Source: Pelotomaculum sp. PtaB.Bin104
Lineage (GTDB): Bacteria; Bacillota; Desulfotomaculia; Desulfotomaculales; Pelotomaculaceae
Assembly: GCA_002067205.1 (NCBI GenBank)
Contig: MVQL01000244.1
Span: 310,001 to 374,000 of the forward strand
Length of the DNA: 64,000 nt
Direction: 5' to 3'
Shown here: in pieces, positions 17,910 through 26,092 of the stretch
Numbering within the stretch: position 1 is the stretch's first letter
How the letters are laid out: each line of letters begins with the position of its first letter
Program-made: the position numbers and the translations under genes
Notes under the pieces: model-generated
What the model was told of the DNA's origin: nothing
Databases searched by the model: none
What the model saw: only the letters and a program-made list of their open reading frames with translations

Positions 17910-19598
17910 TTACATCCGCTCCGGCGCGTTAAGCCCTAATAATTGCAAGGCATTGCGAAGGGTAATCCGGGTGGCGTCAACCAGCAACAGCCTGGCTTCC
18001 GAAAGTGCCCGGTCAGCGGTGATCACCCGCTGGCTGTTGTAAAAGCTGTGCAACAAGCCGGCCAGCTCGTGCGCGTAACGCGCAATCCGCTGGGGTGCCA
18101 GCCCCCTGGCGGCTGAAGCCACTTCCCCGGGGAAATCAGCTAACTTTCTAGCCAGCGCAAATTCACTTTCCTCCTGGAGCAAATTAAAATCCACCTCTCC
18201 CGGAGCAGGCCCCACCCCAATCTGCTCGGCGTACTGCCTTAAGATACTGCAGATACGAGCATGGGCGTATTGGATATAGTAAACCGGGTTCTCGTTAGTT
18301 TCCGCCTTAGCCAAGTCCAGGTCAAAATCTAGATGACTGTCTGAGCTGCGCATTACAAAAAAATACCGGGCAGCGTCTTTACCCACTTCCTCCACCAGTT
18401 CTTCCAGGGTTACAAACTGCCCGCTCCGCTTGGACATGCGCACCAGCTCACCACCCTGATAAAGGCGTACCAACTGCATGATTACCACTTCCAGGGCCGC
18501 CGGGTCGTTTCCTAAAGCGGCCATGGCGCCTTTCATCCGCGCCACGTGCCCGTGGTGGTCAGCGCCCCAAATATCAATAACCCGGTCGAAGCCTCGCAGA
18601 AACTTATCCCGGTGATAGGCTATATCTGACATAAAGTAGGTAGGTAACCCATTCGAACGCACAACTACTTCGTCCTTATCCACTCCGAATTCTGTAGCCT
18701 TAAACCAAAGAGCATCCTCATTTTCGTAAATGTAGTTGTGTTCCCGTAAAAAATTCAATGTATCCTGGATCGCTCCGGATTCCAACAGCGTACGCTCGGA
18801 AAACCAGACATCATAACGGACACCAAAATTCAGCAGTACACGCTTTATTGCTTCCAGTTTTTCAGCCAGAGCATACTCCACCAGAACAGCGCGCCGCTCG
18901 GTAGTCTCAGATTGCAGCAAATCATCACCATGCCTGTCGATAAAGCCGCGCACAGTATCAGTGATGTCCTCTCCATGATAGCCATCCTCCGGCACCGGCA
19001 CATCCCGGCCGTGCAGCTGAAAATAACGTGCTTCCAGGGATAATCCGAAATTTTCGATTTGTTTTCCGCTGTCGTTAATATAAAACTCACGTGTTACGCT
19101 GTAGCCGGCGTAGTCCAGGATTGAAGCAATTGTATCTCCTAACGCCGCACCACGAGCATTCCCCATGTGCAGCAGGCCGGTAGGATTGGCGCTTACGAAT
19201 TCAACCTGGACTTTCTTGCCGCCGCCTAAGTCGACCCGGCCATAGTCGACCTGCCGCTCAAGGATTAGCGGCAAAACCCGGTAGACCCAATTGGGTTTCA
19301 GGTAGAAATTAATAAAACCGGGGCCTGCGATTTCTACCCTTTCCACCCAAGTCCCGGTTAAGGAAAAGTTACTTACTATAATCTCAGCAATTTTACGCGG
19401 CGCCATCCGCGCCGGCCGGGCAAGCAGCATAGCCAGGCCGGTGGCAAAATCACCGTGATCTTTTTCACGAGGCACTTCTACGGTAATCTCTGGCATTTGA
19501 TCAAGGATAATTGCTCCGCTGCTGCGGGCTGACTCCAGGGCTCCGGCCAACTTCCCGGCCAGCCCGGAGCTGATTTCCTCAACAATTCCGTCAATAAT
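17910..19598 (-). CDS. argS: Arginyl-tRNA synthetase
   Basis: Class I synthetase that charges tRNA-Arg. The protein shows the ArgS N-terminal additional domain, the HIGH equivalent in ANPTGLLHMGNARGA, the KMSKS equivalent in MSKRSGQF, and a C-terminal DALR helical domain. The start is unusual. The frame is open to a GTG at 19682, but a promoter (19689-19717) places transcription start at about that base. The only strong ribosome site, AGAGGGGG, lies nine bases ahead of an ATT at 19598, giving 562 residues, the normal family length. No ATG, GTG or TTG is well placed there, so initiation at AUU is inferred. Confidence 0.93.
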   Translation of the reverse strand: MIDGIVEEISSGLAGKLAGALESARSSGAIILDQMPEITVEVPREKDHGDFATGLAMLLARPARMAPRKIAEIIVSNFSLTGTWVERVEIAGPGFINFYLKPNWVYRVLPLILERQVDYGRVDLGGGKKVQVEFVSANPTGLLHMGNARGAALGDTIASILDYAGYSVTREFYINDSGKQIENFGLSLEARYFQLHGRDVPVPEDGYHGEDITDTVRGFIDRHGDDLLQSETTERRAVLVEYALAEKLEAIKRVLLNFGVRYDVWFSERTLLESGAIQDTLNFLREHNYIYENEDALWFKATEFGVDKDEVVVRSNGLPTYFMSDIAYHRDKFLRGFDRVIDIWGADHHGHVARMKGAMAALGNDPAALEVVIMQLVRLYQGGELVRMSKRSGQFVTLEELVEEVGKDAARYFFVMRSSDSHLDFDLDLAKAETNENPVYYIQYAHARICSILRQYAEQIGVGPAPGEVDFNLLQEESEFALARKLADFPGEVASAARGLAPQRIARYAHELAGLLHSFYNSQRVITADRALSEARLLLVDATRITLRNALQLLGLNAPERM

Positions 19599-19688
19599 GT
19601 CACTCAGCCCCCTCTTGCCACTGTTTTGACCAATCAAAGCTGAATATCGTGAAGTATCGTGACACAGATACAAATTATTCACGGTACT

Positions 19689-19717
19689 AGGTTAATACTT
19701 TACTCCTGGTATGTCAA
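19689..19717 (-). promoter_or_regulatory. Promoter of argS
   Basis: TTGACA (19712-19717) and TAACCT (19689-19694) are 17 bases apart on the minus strand, in the gap between the aminotransferase gene and argS. The start point would fall near 19682, about 84 bases before the inferred argS initiation codon. Confidence 0.65.
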
Positions 19718-19804
19718 GTAGACACCTGAGCAAGGAACCCTGGCTAATCAGTTACCCGATCGCAGCTGACATGTTTGAGTCCAACCGGTTAACTACATGA
19801 AATA

Positions 19805-21055
19805 CTATACGGTCTTTCGTATTCCATTATCGTTTTGCTCCGCTTTTCCGAAGGAAAAGGTCAAAACCTTCCCCCTCCCGGACCGGCGCCGGACAAAAGC
19901 GCCGATTCTTTTAAAAGCTTCCATCAAATCCTTAACCGAAGCAGCATAAGCACAGCGCACGAAACCTTCACCCTGCCCCCCAAAGGCGTTGCCAGGCACT
20001 ACCAGAACCTTTTCCTCTTTGAGCAACTCCACCGCGAACTCATCAGAAGTCAAACCTGTATGCCTGATGTCAGGAAAAGCGTAGAAGGCGCCGCGAGGCT
20101 CGAAGCATGGCAGACCAATTTCTCCAAGGGCATCCATAACCAGGCGCCGGCGGCGGCTGTACTGGGCAATCATTTTACGCATTTCACCCTGACCGTGGCG
20201 CAGTGCCTCCAGGGCTGCTACCTGGGCGGTGATCGGGGCGCAAAGCATAGAGTACTGATGAATCTTGGTCATAGCCGCAATAAAATCACTGTTGCCGGCT
20301 GCATACCCGACTCGCCAGCCGGTCATGGCGTAGGACTTGGAAAAGCCATTTAGCAGGACTGTTCGCTCACGCATACCAGGCAGGGAAGAAACACAGGTAT
20401 GCTCCCCCACGTAGGTCAACTTGCCGTAAATCTCATCGGAAATAACAATCAGGTTGTGCGCCTTCGCCAGTTCAGCAATATTAAGCAGGTGTTTTCGATC
20501 AATAGTCGCACCGGTGGGATTATTGGGATAACCCAGCAAAATTACCTTGGTTCTTGGAGTAAGAACCTTTTCGATCATATCCGCGGTCAATTGAAACCCG
20601 TTCTCAGCTGACGTTTTCAAATATACCGGCTTGCCACCGGCTAAAACAGCTAGCGGCGCGTAGGAAACATAGGACGGCTCAGGTACCAGGACCTCGTCAC
20701 CCGGGCATAGCAGGACACGCATAGCCAAGTCCAGCCCTTCGCTAACACCGACCGTTATTAAAAGTTCACTGCGCGGATCGTAGCTCACCTGATAGGTCTG
20801 ACTTAAATCCCGGGAAATCTCCTCCCGCAGCTCCAGCAGCCCGTGGTTGGAGGTATACATGGTATAGCCTTTCTCCAGTGAATAGACACACGCTTCACGA
20901 ATATGCCAGGGTGTTACAAAATCCGGTTCACCCACTCCAAGGGAAATAATATCTTTCATTTCCGTAACCAGGTCGAAAAAGCGCCTGATCCCGGAAGGAG
21001 GAATATCCCTAACTGCAGGGTTAATCATATTTGACCAATTGGTTTTTAAAGTCAC
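19805..21055 (-). CDS. Class I/II aminotransferase, probably alanine-forming (AlaT-like)
   Basis: PLP-dependent aminotransferase of fold type I, 416 residues. It has IPPSGIRRFFDL and SLGVGEPDFVTPW near the N terminus, YPNNPTGA, SDEIYG and the PLP lysine in GFSKSYAMTGWRVGY near residue 240. The N-terminal motifs and the pairing with an Lrp-type regulator resemble Bacillus alaT (yugH) and alaR (yugG), so alanine synthesis from pyruvate is likely. The GTG at 21055 overlaps the regulator stop by four bases (GTGA), which means translational coupling. The whole unit is behind a T-box leader, consistent with amino acid supply. The exact substrate pair is inferred. Confidence 0.85.
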   Translation of the reverse strand: MTLKTNWSNMINPAVRDIPPSGIRRFFDLVTEMKDIISLGVGEPDFVTPWHIREACVYSLEKGYTMYTSNHGLLELREEISRDLSQTYQVSYDPRSELLITVGVSEGLDLAMRVLLCPGDEVLVPEPSYVSYAPLAVLAGGKPVYLKTSAENGFQLTADMIEKVLTPRTKVILLGYPNNPTGATIDRKHLLNIAELAKAHNLIVISDEIYGKLTYVGEHTCVSSLPGMRERTVLLNGFSKSYAMTGWRVGYAAGNSDFIAAMTKIHQYSMLCAPITAQVAALEALRHGQGEMRKMIAQYSRRRRLVMDALGEIGLPCFEPRGAFYAFPDIRHTGLTSDEFAVELLKEEKVLVVPGNAFGGQGEGFVRCAYAASVKDLMEAFKRIGAFVRRRSGRGKVLTFSFGKAEQNDNGIRKTV

Positions 21056-21531
21056 GGTACAATCACCTGCCTTCTGTCATCTTCCCCGTCTTCGACAATG
21101 GTGCCGTGGTGTTTGTAGGTCTTTAATACAAAGTGGGTAGCAGTGCTGAGGACGTATTCCATGGAGGCAAGTTTGAAGGAGACAAAGTGGGCAATCTCTT
21201 TCATAGTCCCACCCTCGATCATCACTGCCAGGTCGTAGGCTCCGGACATCAGCCTGACACTGCGCACCTCGGGAAAGCGGTAAATACGCTCTGCTACAGC
21301 ATCAAACCCGACGTCCCTCTGTGGTGATATTTTGACTTCGATTAAAGCGGTAACCTTTTCTGCCCCCAGTTTATCCCAGTTAATTAAAGTAAAATATCCG
21401 TTGATTATTTTCTTTCTTTCTAGATCCTGAATAGTCTCGGCAACCTCTTCCTCATTTCTTCCAAGTATCGCTGCAATTTGCCGGGGGGTCAACTTGGCGT
21501 CGGATTCGAGGAGTTCTAGAATTTCTTTCAA
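21052..21531 (-). CDS. Lrp/AsnC-family transcriptional regulator
   Basis: A 159-residue regulator with an N-terminal winged helix-turn-helix (about 1-50, LTPRQIAAILGRNEEEV) and a C-terminal RAM/AsnC ligand domain (about 60-140). It probably senses an amino acid and controls its own operon, which includes the aminotransferase. AAGGAG sits eight bases before a TTG at 21531, which I chose; the GTG at 21540 overlaps the ribosome site and an ATG nearby is out of frame. It overlaps the aminotransferase gene by four bases. By analogy with Bacillus alaR it may be an activator responding to alanine. Confidence 0.87.
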   Translation of the reverse strand: MKEILELLESDAKLTPRQIAAILGRNEEEVAETIQDLERKKIINGYFTLINWDKLGAEKVTALIEVKISPQRDVGFDAVAERIYRFPEVRSVRLMSGAYDLAVMIEGGTMKEIAHFVSFKLASMEYVLSTATHFVLKTYKHHGTIVEDGEDDRRQVIVP

Positions 21532-21544
21532 GCATCTCACTCCT

Positions 21545-21841
21545 TACTGCAAAAATAAAAAATCCGCGTCCTAAAGGGACGGGATCTTATCACGTGTTAC
21601 CACCCTAATTAGCCGCATAACAACAATTGTAAATCCTGTGATACGGCCTTCTCTTTGCCGTTTAACGGAGGCAAACCGGCGATGGCTTACTTAATCCACA
21701 TCAGGTTTTCGGCCCGCGGCATCCGGGGCGGCCCAAGCGTCTTTCTTGACCGGGCTTGCACCGACCCCCGGCTCGCTGGCAATCAACAGCGCTATTCGTC
21801 CCCATCATTACTTTTCGTTATTTCTACAAAATCATAAAATT
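21545..21841 (-). promoter_or_regulatory. T-box riboswitch leader, probably alanine-specific
   Basis: The leader upstream of the Lrp gene has the T-box signature AGGGTGGTAACACG near 21587-21610 on the minus strand, whose TGGT matches the acceptor end of a tRNA with discriminator A. It is followed by a terminator (GTCC/GGAC stem, 21560-21585) with a T-rich tail. Upstream lie the Stem I features: the AGTA and GACGAATAG segments and the distal AGCGAGCC...GGTGCAAGCCC. Opposite AGTA the loop contains ATGCCGC, so GCC (21718-21720) is the likely specifier codon, meaning alanine. Uncharged tRNA-Ala would then switch the operon on. The specifier assignment is by eye. Confidence 0.9.
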
Positions 21842-21847
21842 AAAGTT

Positions 21848-21876
21848 ATGTTAACACAGGAACTTTTTCCTGTCAA
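21848..21876 (-). promoter_or_regulatory. Promoter of the T-box/Lrp/aminotransferase operon
   Basis: A consensus TTGACA (21871-21876) is followed after 17 bases by TAACAT (21848-21853) on the minus strand. Transcription would start near 21841, the 5' end of the T-box leader. Confidence 0.85.
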
Positions 21877-21892
21877 TCAGAAAAAAGTTCCT
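21858..21892. promoter_or_regulatory. Eleven-base inverted repeat across the T-box promoter
   Basis: AGGAACTTTTT (21858-21868) and AAAAAGTTCCT (21882-21892) are perfect inverted copies 13 bases apart. They flank and partly cover the -35 box and spacer of the promoter, so a bound dimer would block or shape RNA polymerase access. The Lrp protein encoded downstream is the obvious candidate. No T tract follows, so it is not the ypeB terminator. Confidence 0.6.
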
Positions 21893-21922
21893 CATGCGAT
21901 CATGCCTACGGAAATTAATTTA

Positions 21923-23278
21923 TTACATTGTCAACATACCGCCCGGTGTTTCAATAAGTTTGAGTATATTTTCTTCGCGCCCGTTGACTGCGTTTATATA
22001 GACAAGGTAAGAGTCATCACCCAGCTTGCCGAGAAACTCGTAGGCAAGCCGCTCATCTGTAGCACCTACCGGGATCAGGACCAGGTTTCCCCCGGTTACT
22101 GTCAGGCGCGGGTTCACAACCGCAAGCGCCTGCTCGCGGGACTGGCCGACTTTAGGCAGGTTACGCTGCCGGTGGGACATTAGGTAGCCGGAGGTTTCCG
22201 CACCGGTCACCTCGGCATTATCCAGGGCTACGGTAACCTTGATCAGGTCAGGATAAAGTGTCACACCCTCCTGTACCGCAGCAAAATTAAAAGTAGCAGC
22301 ATTGCCGTGTAGTTGGTAGTAAGCAGAGCGCATTTCCCCAAAACCCCGGTCAGCTAAAAAATTTTTAGCTTTCTGCCTGGCCTCTTCGATACCTACAGCC
22401 TGCCCGCCCACCGGTCGTGAGTTCAACATCCAGATCACTTTACCGCCTTGCTTAGACACATCCAGCACAGTAACGGCACTACCGCCTTCCTGTATAACTT
22501 CTACCCGGTGAGCCGGGATGCGCCCATTGGCCGCCCCAGTTACTCTGGCCTGGTAACTGATGCCGTCCTGCTTGTCCATAAAAGCAAGCGCCCTTTGCTC
22601 CGCCTCCGCCGCATCAATGTTACTCAATCCGCTTAAATACGCAGGCTCGGTACGCTCCAGGTGTTCCGAGAAAGGCCCGTCATAAATAAGAGCTGGGGAT
22701 AGCTGCATTTGTTTATCCAAGGCCTGGAATTCTGTTTGGGCCATGGTATCCGGAGGTTTTTGCAGTCTAGCTCTAACCTGTTGCACCATTTCGCCAAAGT
22801 AAAAATTGTTTTCCGCTATATTAGCTTGCATTTCCTGGAGATCGTGGTTAAGCGCTACCGACTGCTCATAGAGATTTTTCAGCGAATCCCATTGCTTAGA
22901 GTCAATGGCTTCACCCTGGCTCACTTGCCTGGCGAGACTGTCGGCATAGTCTCCCACCTGGCTCAGAAACTTGGCCGTCCGCCCGGCCAGCACGTCATTT
23001 AACGGCAGTTGGCCCAGATTGGACTGGGCAAAGGCCGCCTGCTGGCGGATGTCCATAAGCAATGCACTGTCCAGGCGCGGGTCTGAGGCAACCATGCTTT
23101 TTGAGAGAAGCACCTCCAGGCTTTGCGACTGGTTCGCCAGATCATAAAACGCGCGCTGATACTTGTTGCTTAAATAAAGCTCCAGGCTACGGCTTGTTTT
23201 ATACTGGCTGTAACCCCAGATGCCGGTTGCCACCAGCGCCACCAGGCTGAAAACAGCCGCTAACTTCCACCATCTCAT
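21923..23278 (-). CDS. ypeB: Germination protein YpeB
   Basis: Spore protein needed to place and protect the cortex-lytic enzyme SleB, whose gene is immediately upstream. The 451-residue protein has an N-terminal anchor (about 5-24, MRWWKLAAVFSLVALVATG), a long helical N-terminal region and C-terminal PepSY-type repeats, which end in VYINAVNGREENILKL. ATG 23278 follows GGAGG by about eight bases; the longer frame to 23329 overlaps sleB and is not needed. The 13-base gap to sleB indicates one operon, expected to be made in the forespore. Confidence 0.93.
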   Translation of the reverse strand: MRWWKLAAVFSLVALVATGIWGYSQYKTSRSLELYLSNKYQRAFYDLANQSQSLEVLLSKSMVASDPRLDSALLMDIRQQAAFAQSNLGQLPLNDVLAGRTAKFLSQVGDYADSLARQVSQGEAIDSKQWDSLKNLYEQSVALNHDLQEMQANIAENNFYFGEMVQQVRARLQKPPDTMAQTEFQALDKQMQLSPALIYDGPFSEHLERTEPAYLSGLSNIDAAEAEQRALAFMDKQDGISYQARVTGAANGRIPAHRVEVIQEGGSAVTVLDVSKQGGKVIWMLNSRPVGGQAVGIEEARQKAKNFLADRGFGEMRSAYYQLHGNAATFNFAAVQEGVTLYPDLIKVTVALDNAEVTGAETSGYLMSHRQRNLPKVGQSREQALAVVNPRLTVTGGNLVLIPVGATDERLAYEFLGKLGDDSYLVYINAVNGREENILKLIETPGGMLTM

Positions 23279-23291
23279 ATAAACACCTCCT

Positions 23292-24002
23292 TTAACGGGC
23301 AAAAACGTGGTTGCCAATTTGAGTAACAATACTTCGTGACCATACCCATGGGCTCACACTCTTACTCGGGTTCCAGAAAAATAGCGCACCTCCTGATGGA
23401 TCATAGCCGTTCATAGCCATCCCTGCAGCCTGGATCGATTCCTGAGTCAAAGGACGGTAAGCCTGTCCGTTGTTGATCGATTCAAAGGCATCCGGCTGAT
23501 AGATTACACCGCTGATTGTGCGTGGAAACGATGCGCTTTTTGTACGGTTTAAAATAACCGCGCCGACCGCTACCTTGCCCGTTAGCGGTTCATCTGCCGC
23601 TTCGCCTTCAATCACCTGTGCCAGCAGGGTAAGTTCACCCCGGCCGGTTGCGGCCCCCCTGGAAACAGCCGGTACATTATCCGGTGCACTTAACCCGAGT
23701 GCATCCCAGGTAGTCTTGCCTACAATACCGTCCGCATTAAGCCCGTTGCTTCGCTGGAATCTGCTGACGGCCTGGGAGGTAGAACCGCCAAACACCCCGT
23801 CCACTATGCCTGAATAATAGCCCCACTGGCTGAGCCTCTGCTGGACGCGAGAAACGTCATTCCCAGTGCTGCCCCAATAAAGGGTTGGGTTTTGGGCTGA
23901 TGCCTGACCCTCCAGCAGCGCAAAACCAGCCATTATTAACACAATCAAGCCTGCGCTTAATGTTACCGCAATTTTTACCCACAAATATCTACTGTAATTA
24001 AT
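23292..24002 (-). CDS. sleB: Spore cortex-lytic enzyme SleB
   Basis: Lytic transglycosylase that degrades cortex peptidoglycan in germination. It has an N-terminal signal or anchor segment (about 7-35), a peptidoglycan-binding domain (VQQRLSQWGYYSG...TTWDALGL) and a Hydrolase_2/SleB catalytic domain with VIEGEAADEPLTGKVAVGAV, where Glu is catalytic. The only canonical codon is a TTG at 23984, 27 bases from the ribosome site. GGAGG lies nine bases ahead of an ATT at 24002, which would give a normal signal-peptide N terminus (NYSRYLWVK), so an AUU start is inferred (236 residues). ypeB follows. Confidence 0.93.
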   Translation of the reverse strand: MNYSRYLWVKIAVTLSAGLIVLIMAGFALLEGQASAQNPTLYWGSTGNDVSRVQQRLSQWGYYSGIVDGVFGGSTSQAVSRFQRSNGLNADGIVGKTTWDALGLSAPDNVPAVSRGAATGRGELTLLAQVIEGEAADEPLTGKVAVGAVILNRTKSASFPRTISGVIYQPDAFESINNGQAYRPLTQESIQAAGMAMNGYDPSGGALFFWNPSKSVSPWVWSRSIVTQIGNHVFAR

Positions 24003-24090
24003 TTTTGCTCACCTCCTAGCAATCATTCAATGAATCTCCTAATAATTATATTTTCTCAAAGTCCCCAATTTTTATGTAAGCCGTCTGATA

Positions 24091-24122
24091 TAAAAAGGAA
24101 GGGCGCTCTAATTGCCCTTCCC
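24091..24122 (-). terminator. Intrinsic terminator of cwlD
   Basis: GGAAGGGC and GCCCTTCC form an eight-pair stem around a nine-base loop; on the minus strand it runs into five T residues. It lies 30 bases beyond the cwlD stop and separates cwlD from sleB-ypeB. Confidence 0.85.
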
Positions 24123-24152
24123 AAAGCAGATGCGAATGCCTATCGCCAGGAG

Positions 24153-24929
24153 TTATGGCTCATTCAAATAATCCGGCTCTTGCTCCTTGAAGACATTTAT
24201 TATATCTCTTTGAACAGCCTGACGGTCGGTCTTTTCCGACTGCTCAAAGAATTTAACCGTGCCTGTGTAAATGGCCCAGGCAATCTTATCCTGATAGACT
24301 GAATCCTGTAAAAGCATGCTGTTGTTTTCGTTGATAAATCCTACCTCCACGAGCACCGCCGGCACATTGATGTTTGAGGCAATGTTATTATCAACCTCTC
24401 TGGTTAACCGGTCGGTATTTTTTAATGAGTCGGATAATGTCGACTGGATGGCCTGACCGGCCTGCTTGCTATCGGGAAAGCCTGACTGAACAAAGGTCTG
24501 GGCACCGTGCCGGGAGACAGAGGAATTGCTATTGACATGAATACCGATATACAGGTTAACCTCATTACCATTAGCCAGCGCTGGCAGCCCGATTGTCCCG
24601 GTCTCATTGTCTCCGGTACCAGTCTCTCCTGTCATCATTACCACCGCCCCGGACTGCCCGAGAATAGCAGCAAGTCTTTTTGCTATGGCCCGGCTTATTT
24701 CTTTTTCTAGAACAACGATATTTCCCACGTCCCCAGAGTCTACTCCCTTGTGCCCCGGATCAATAACAATTACTTTACTTTTAATAACCCATGACGGGGC
24801 TTCCACTTCGTGCCGGGCATCCCTTTCCCTAAAGACCGCGGTCAACAGATAAATAATTAGCAATAAAAGGGCAAATGCAATAAAAACCCACTTTTTGATT
24901 CTGAAGGTGTTAACAACCATAATCGGCAA
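24153..24929 (-). CDS. cwlD: N-acetylmuramoyl-L-alanine amidase CwlD
   Basis: Zinc amidase (Amidase_3) that removes peptide side chains so that muramic-delta-lactam can form in the spore cortex, the mark recognised by SleB. The 258-residue protein has an N-terminal anchor (about 12-32), the zinc-site segment VIVIDPGHKGVDSGDVG, the glutamate region LEKEISRAIAKRL, IGIHVNSNSS with the ligand His, and PAVLVEVGFINE with the catalytic Glu. TTG 24929 lies seven bases behind a GGGGG site; an ATG three codons later is 16 bases away. A possible sigma-E promoter lies upstream, and a terminator follows. Confidence 0.93.
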   Translation of the reverse strand: MPIMVVNTFRIKKWVFIAFALLLLIIYLLTAVFRERDARHEVEAPSWVIKSKVIVIDPGHKGVDSGDVGNIVVLEKEISRAIAKRLAAILGQSGAVVMMTGETGTGDNETGTIGLPALANGNEVNLYIGIHVNSNSSVSRHGAQTFVQSGFPDSKQAGQAIQSTLSDSLKNTDRLTREVDNNIASNINVPAVLVEVGFINENNSMLLQDSVYQDKIAWAIYTGTVKFFEQSEKTDRQAVQRDIINVFKEQEPDYLNEP

Positions 24930-24963
24930 AAAAAATCCCCCTTGCTGACGGCTGAACTAATAG

Positions 24964-24991
24964 ATGATATGCTATCAACAAAGGAAATATG
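24964..24991 (-). promoter_or_regulatory. Candidate sigma-E promoter of cwlD
   Basis: CATATT (24986-24991) and CATATCAT (24964-24971) are 14 bases apart on the minus strand, close to the Bacillus sigma-E pattern of an ATATT -35 and a CATA-type -10. cwlD starts 35 bases downstream and is a mother-cell gene in Bacillus. Confidence 0.4.
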
Positions 24992-25001
24992 TAAATTTTG
25001 G

Positions 25002-25874
25002 TTATGAAATTAACCTCGTTAACAACTGGAGTCCCTGGGCAACCGGCTCAAATATAACCTGACTGAATAGGGTTCCCAGGAGGTTTGATATAGCCAGATA
25101 AAATATAATTTGTTTTAATTCTAACTCGTCTTTTTCTCCTCTGGCGACAGCGTCGGTCACCTTCGCCAGGACCGGGTCCACCATCATAACATTTAGAACA
25201 ATTGAGGCATTTCCAACAATGGATGCCATCAGCACCGCCGTAGAGCGGAATTCTGGATAAAGGGCGCCAGCGTACAGCCCGGATAACACATTGGCGGTCC
25301 ACAGGCTATAGCTAATCAAGTTCCAATAGAGAAAATAACTGGGGACAGTCATCCGGGTCAGTAGGATCTTTTTCAGGGTCGCCACAGAAGAGAGCCTAAA
25401 CTTCACAATACCACTGCCGGGCCTAAACAATGAGAGCAGTATCAACGGGATTACCTTAAAAACTGAACCTGTCCGGCCAAATGCTCTAATCGCATTAGAA
25501 AAAGAAGTGATAAAACTTGGGATCAGCAGCAATCCCAAGATAGTCCCGGAAGTAGCGCCTAAAATAACCAGGCGTAGTTTTCCGTTTAGGCCGGACAGCG
25601 CATCCTGGTAAGGCCAGGCGCTGATAACGCTAACTCCCGGTTCTACTAAAAGTGACTGACTGCTTGCATCATCAATAATACGCTCCACCGTCGAGGCAAG
25701 CAGTGGGGCCTGAAGGGTATTAGCAAAGCTTGCCGCCAGGTAAACTACACCAAAAAGCGAAATCGCGGTAGCCAGGTGCCCGGTGCGAACACCCGCCAGT
25801 CGGGATGAGCGAACCAAGGTATTAATCAAATTAATAAAGACAGTAAGCAGGAAAACTAAGAGTAAACGTTCCAC
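25002..25874 (-). CDS. amj: Lipid II flippase Amj family
   Basis: Polytopic membrane protein of 290 residues, similar to Bacillus Amj (YdaH, DUF2837), the alternate lipid II flippase that can replace MurJ in peptidoglycan synthesis. Visible are about seven hydrophobic segments, the conserved start LLLVFLLTVFINLINTLV...SRLAGVRTGHLATAISLFG and the polar IQAPLL-like segment LQAPLLAST. GTG 25874 is about four bases behind GGAGG. It has an extended -10 promoter and lies just upstream of cwlD, among spore-wall genes, which fits a role in cortex or wall synthesis. The assignment is from sequence memory, not a search. Confidence 0.8.
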   Translation of the reverse strand: MERLLLVFLLTVFINLINTLVRSSRLAGVRTGHLATAISLFGVVYLAASFANTLQAPLLASTVERIIDDASSQSLLVEPGVSVISAWPYQDALSGLNGKLRLVILGATSGTILGLLLIPSFITSFSNAIRAFGRTGSVFKVIPLILLSLFRPGSGIVKFRLSSVATLKKILLTRMTVPSYFLYWNLISYSLWTANVLSGLYAGALYPEFRSTAVLMASIVGNASIVLNVMMVDPVLAKVTDAVARGEKDELELKQIIFYLAISNLLGTLFSQVIFEPVAQGLQLLTRLIS

Positions 25875-25955
25875 AGTTCCTCCGAAGCAATTATCCAGGT
25901 GAACAATTTAATTACCCAAAACCGCTTAACCTTTTATTGGAGCAGGTTCTACTAA

Positions 25956-25966
25956 ATTATACCACA
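25956..25966 (-). promoter_or_regulatory. Extended -10 promoter of amj
   Basis: TATAAT (25956-25961) is preceded by TGTGG on the minus strand, forming a TGnTATAAT extended -10. No TTGACA-like box is present at the right distance. amj starts about 80 bases downstream. Confidence 0.5.
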
Positions 25967-26030
25967 TGCCCCTCTATACTTTACTATTTTTTAAGGTAAA
26001 ACTAATTTCTATAGCTAAAAGTCACACATT

Positions 26031-26061
26031 AAAAAAAGGAAGGTGGTTTCCTTCCTTTTTT
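26031..26061 (-). terminator. Intrinsic terminator of rplM-rpsI
   Basis: GGAAGG and CCTTCC pair around a six-base loop, with A runs before and T runs after on either strand; the stem extends through the A/T tracts. It lies 30 bases beyond the rpsI stop and could work in both directions. Confidence 0.9.
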
Positions 26062-26092
26062 AACGGGCGTTTATCTATTTTGTTCTCTTAAA

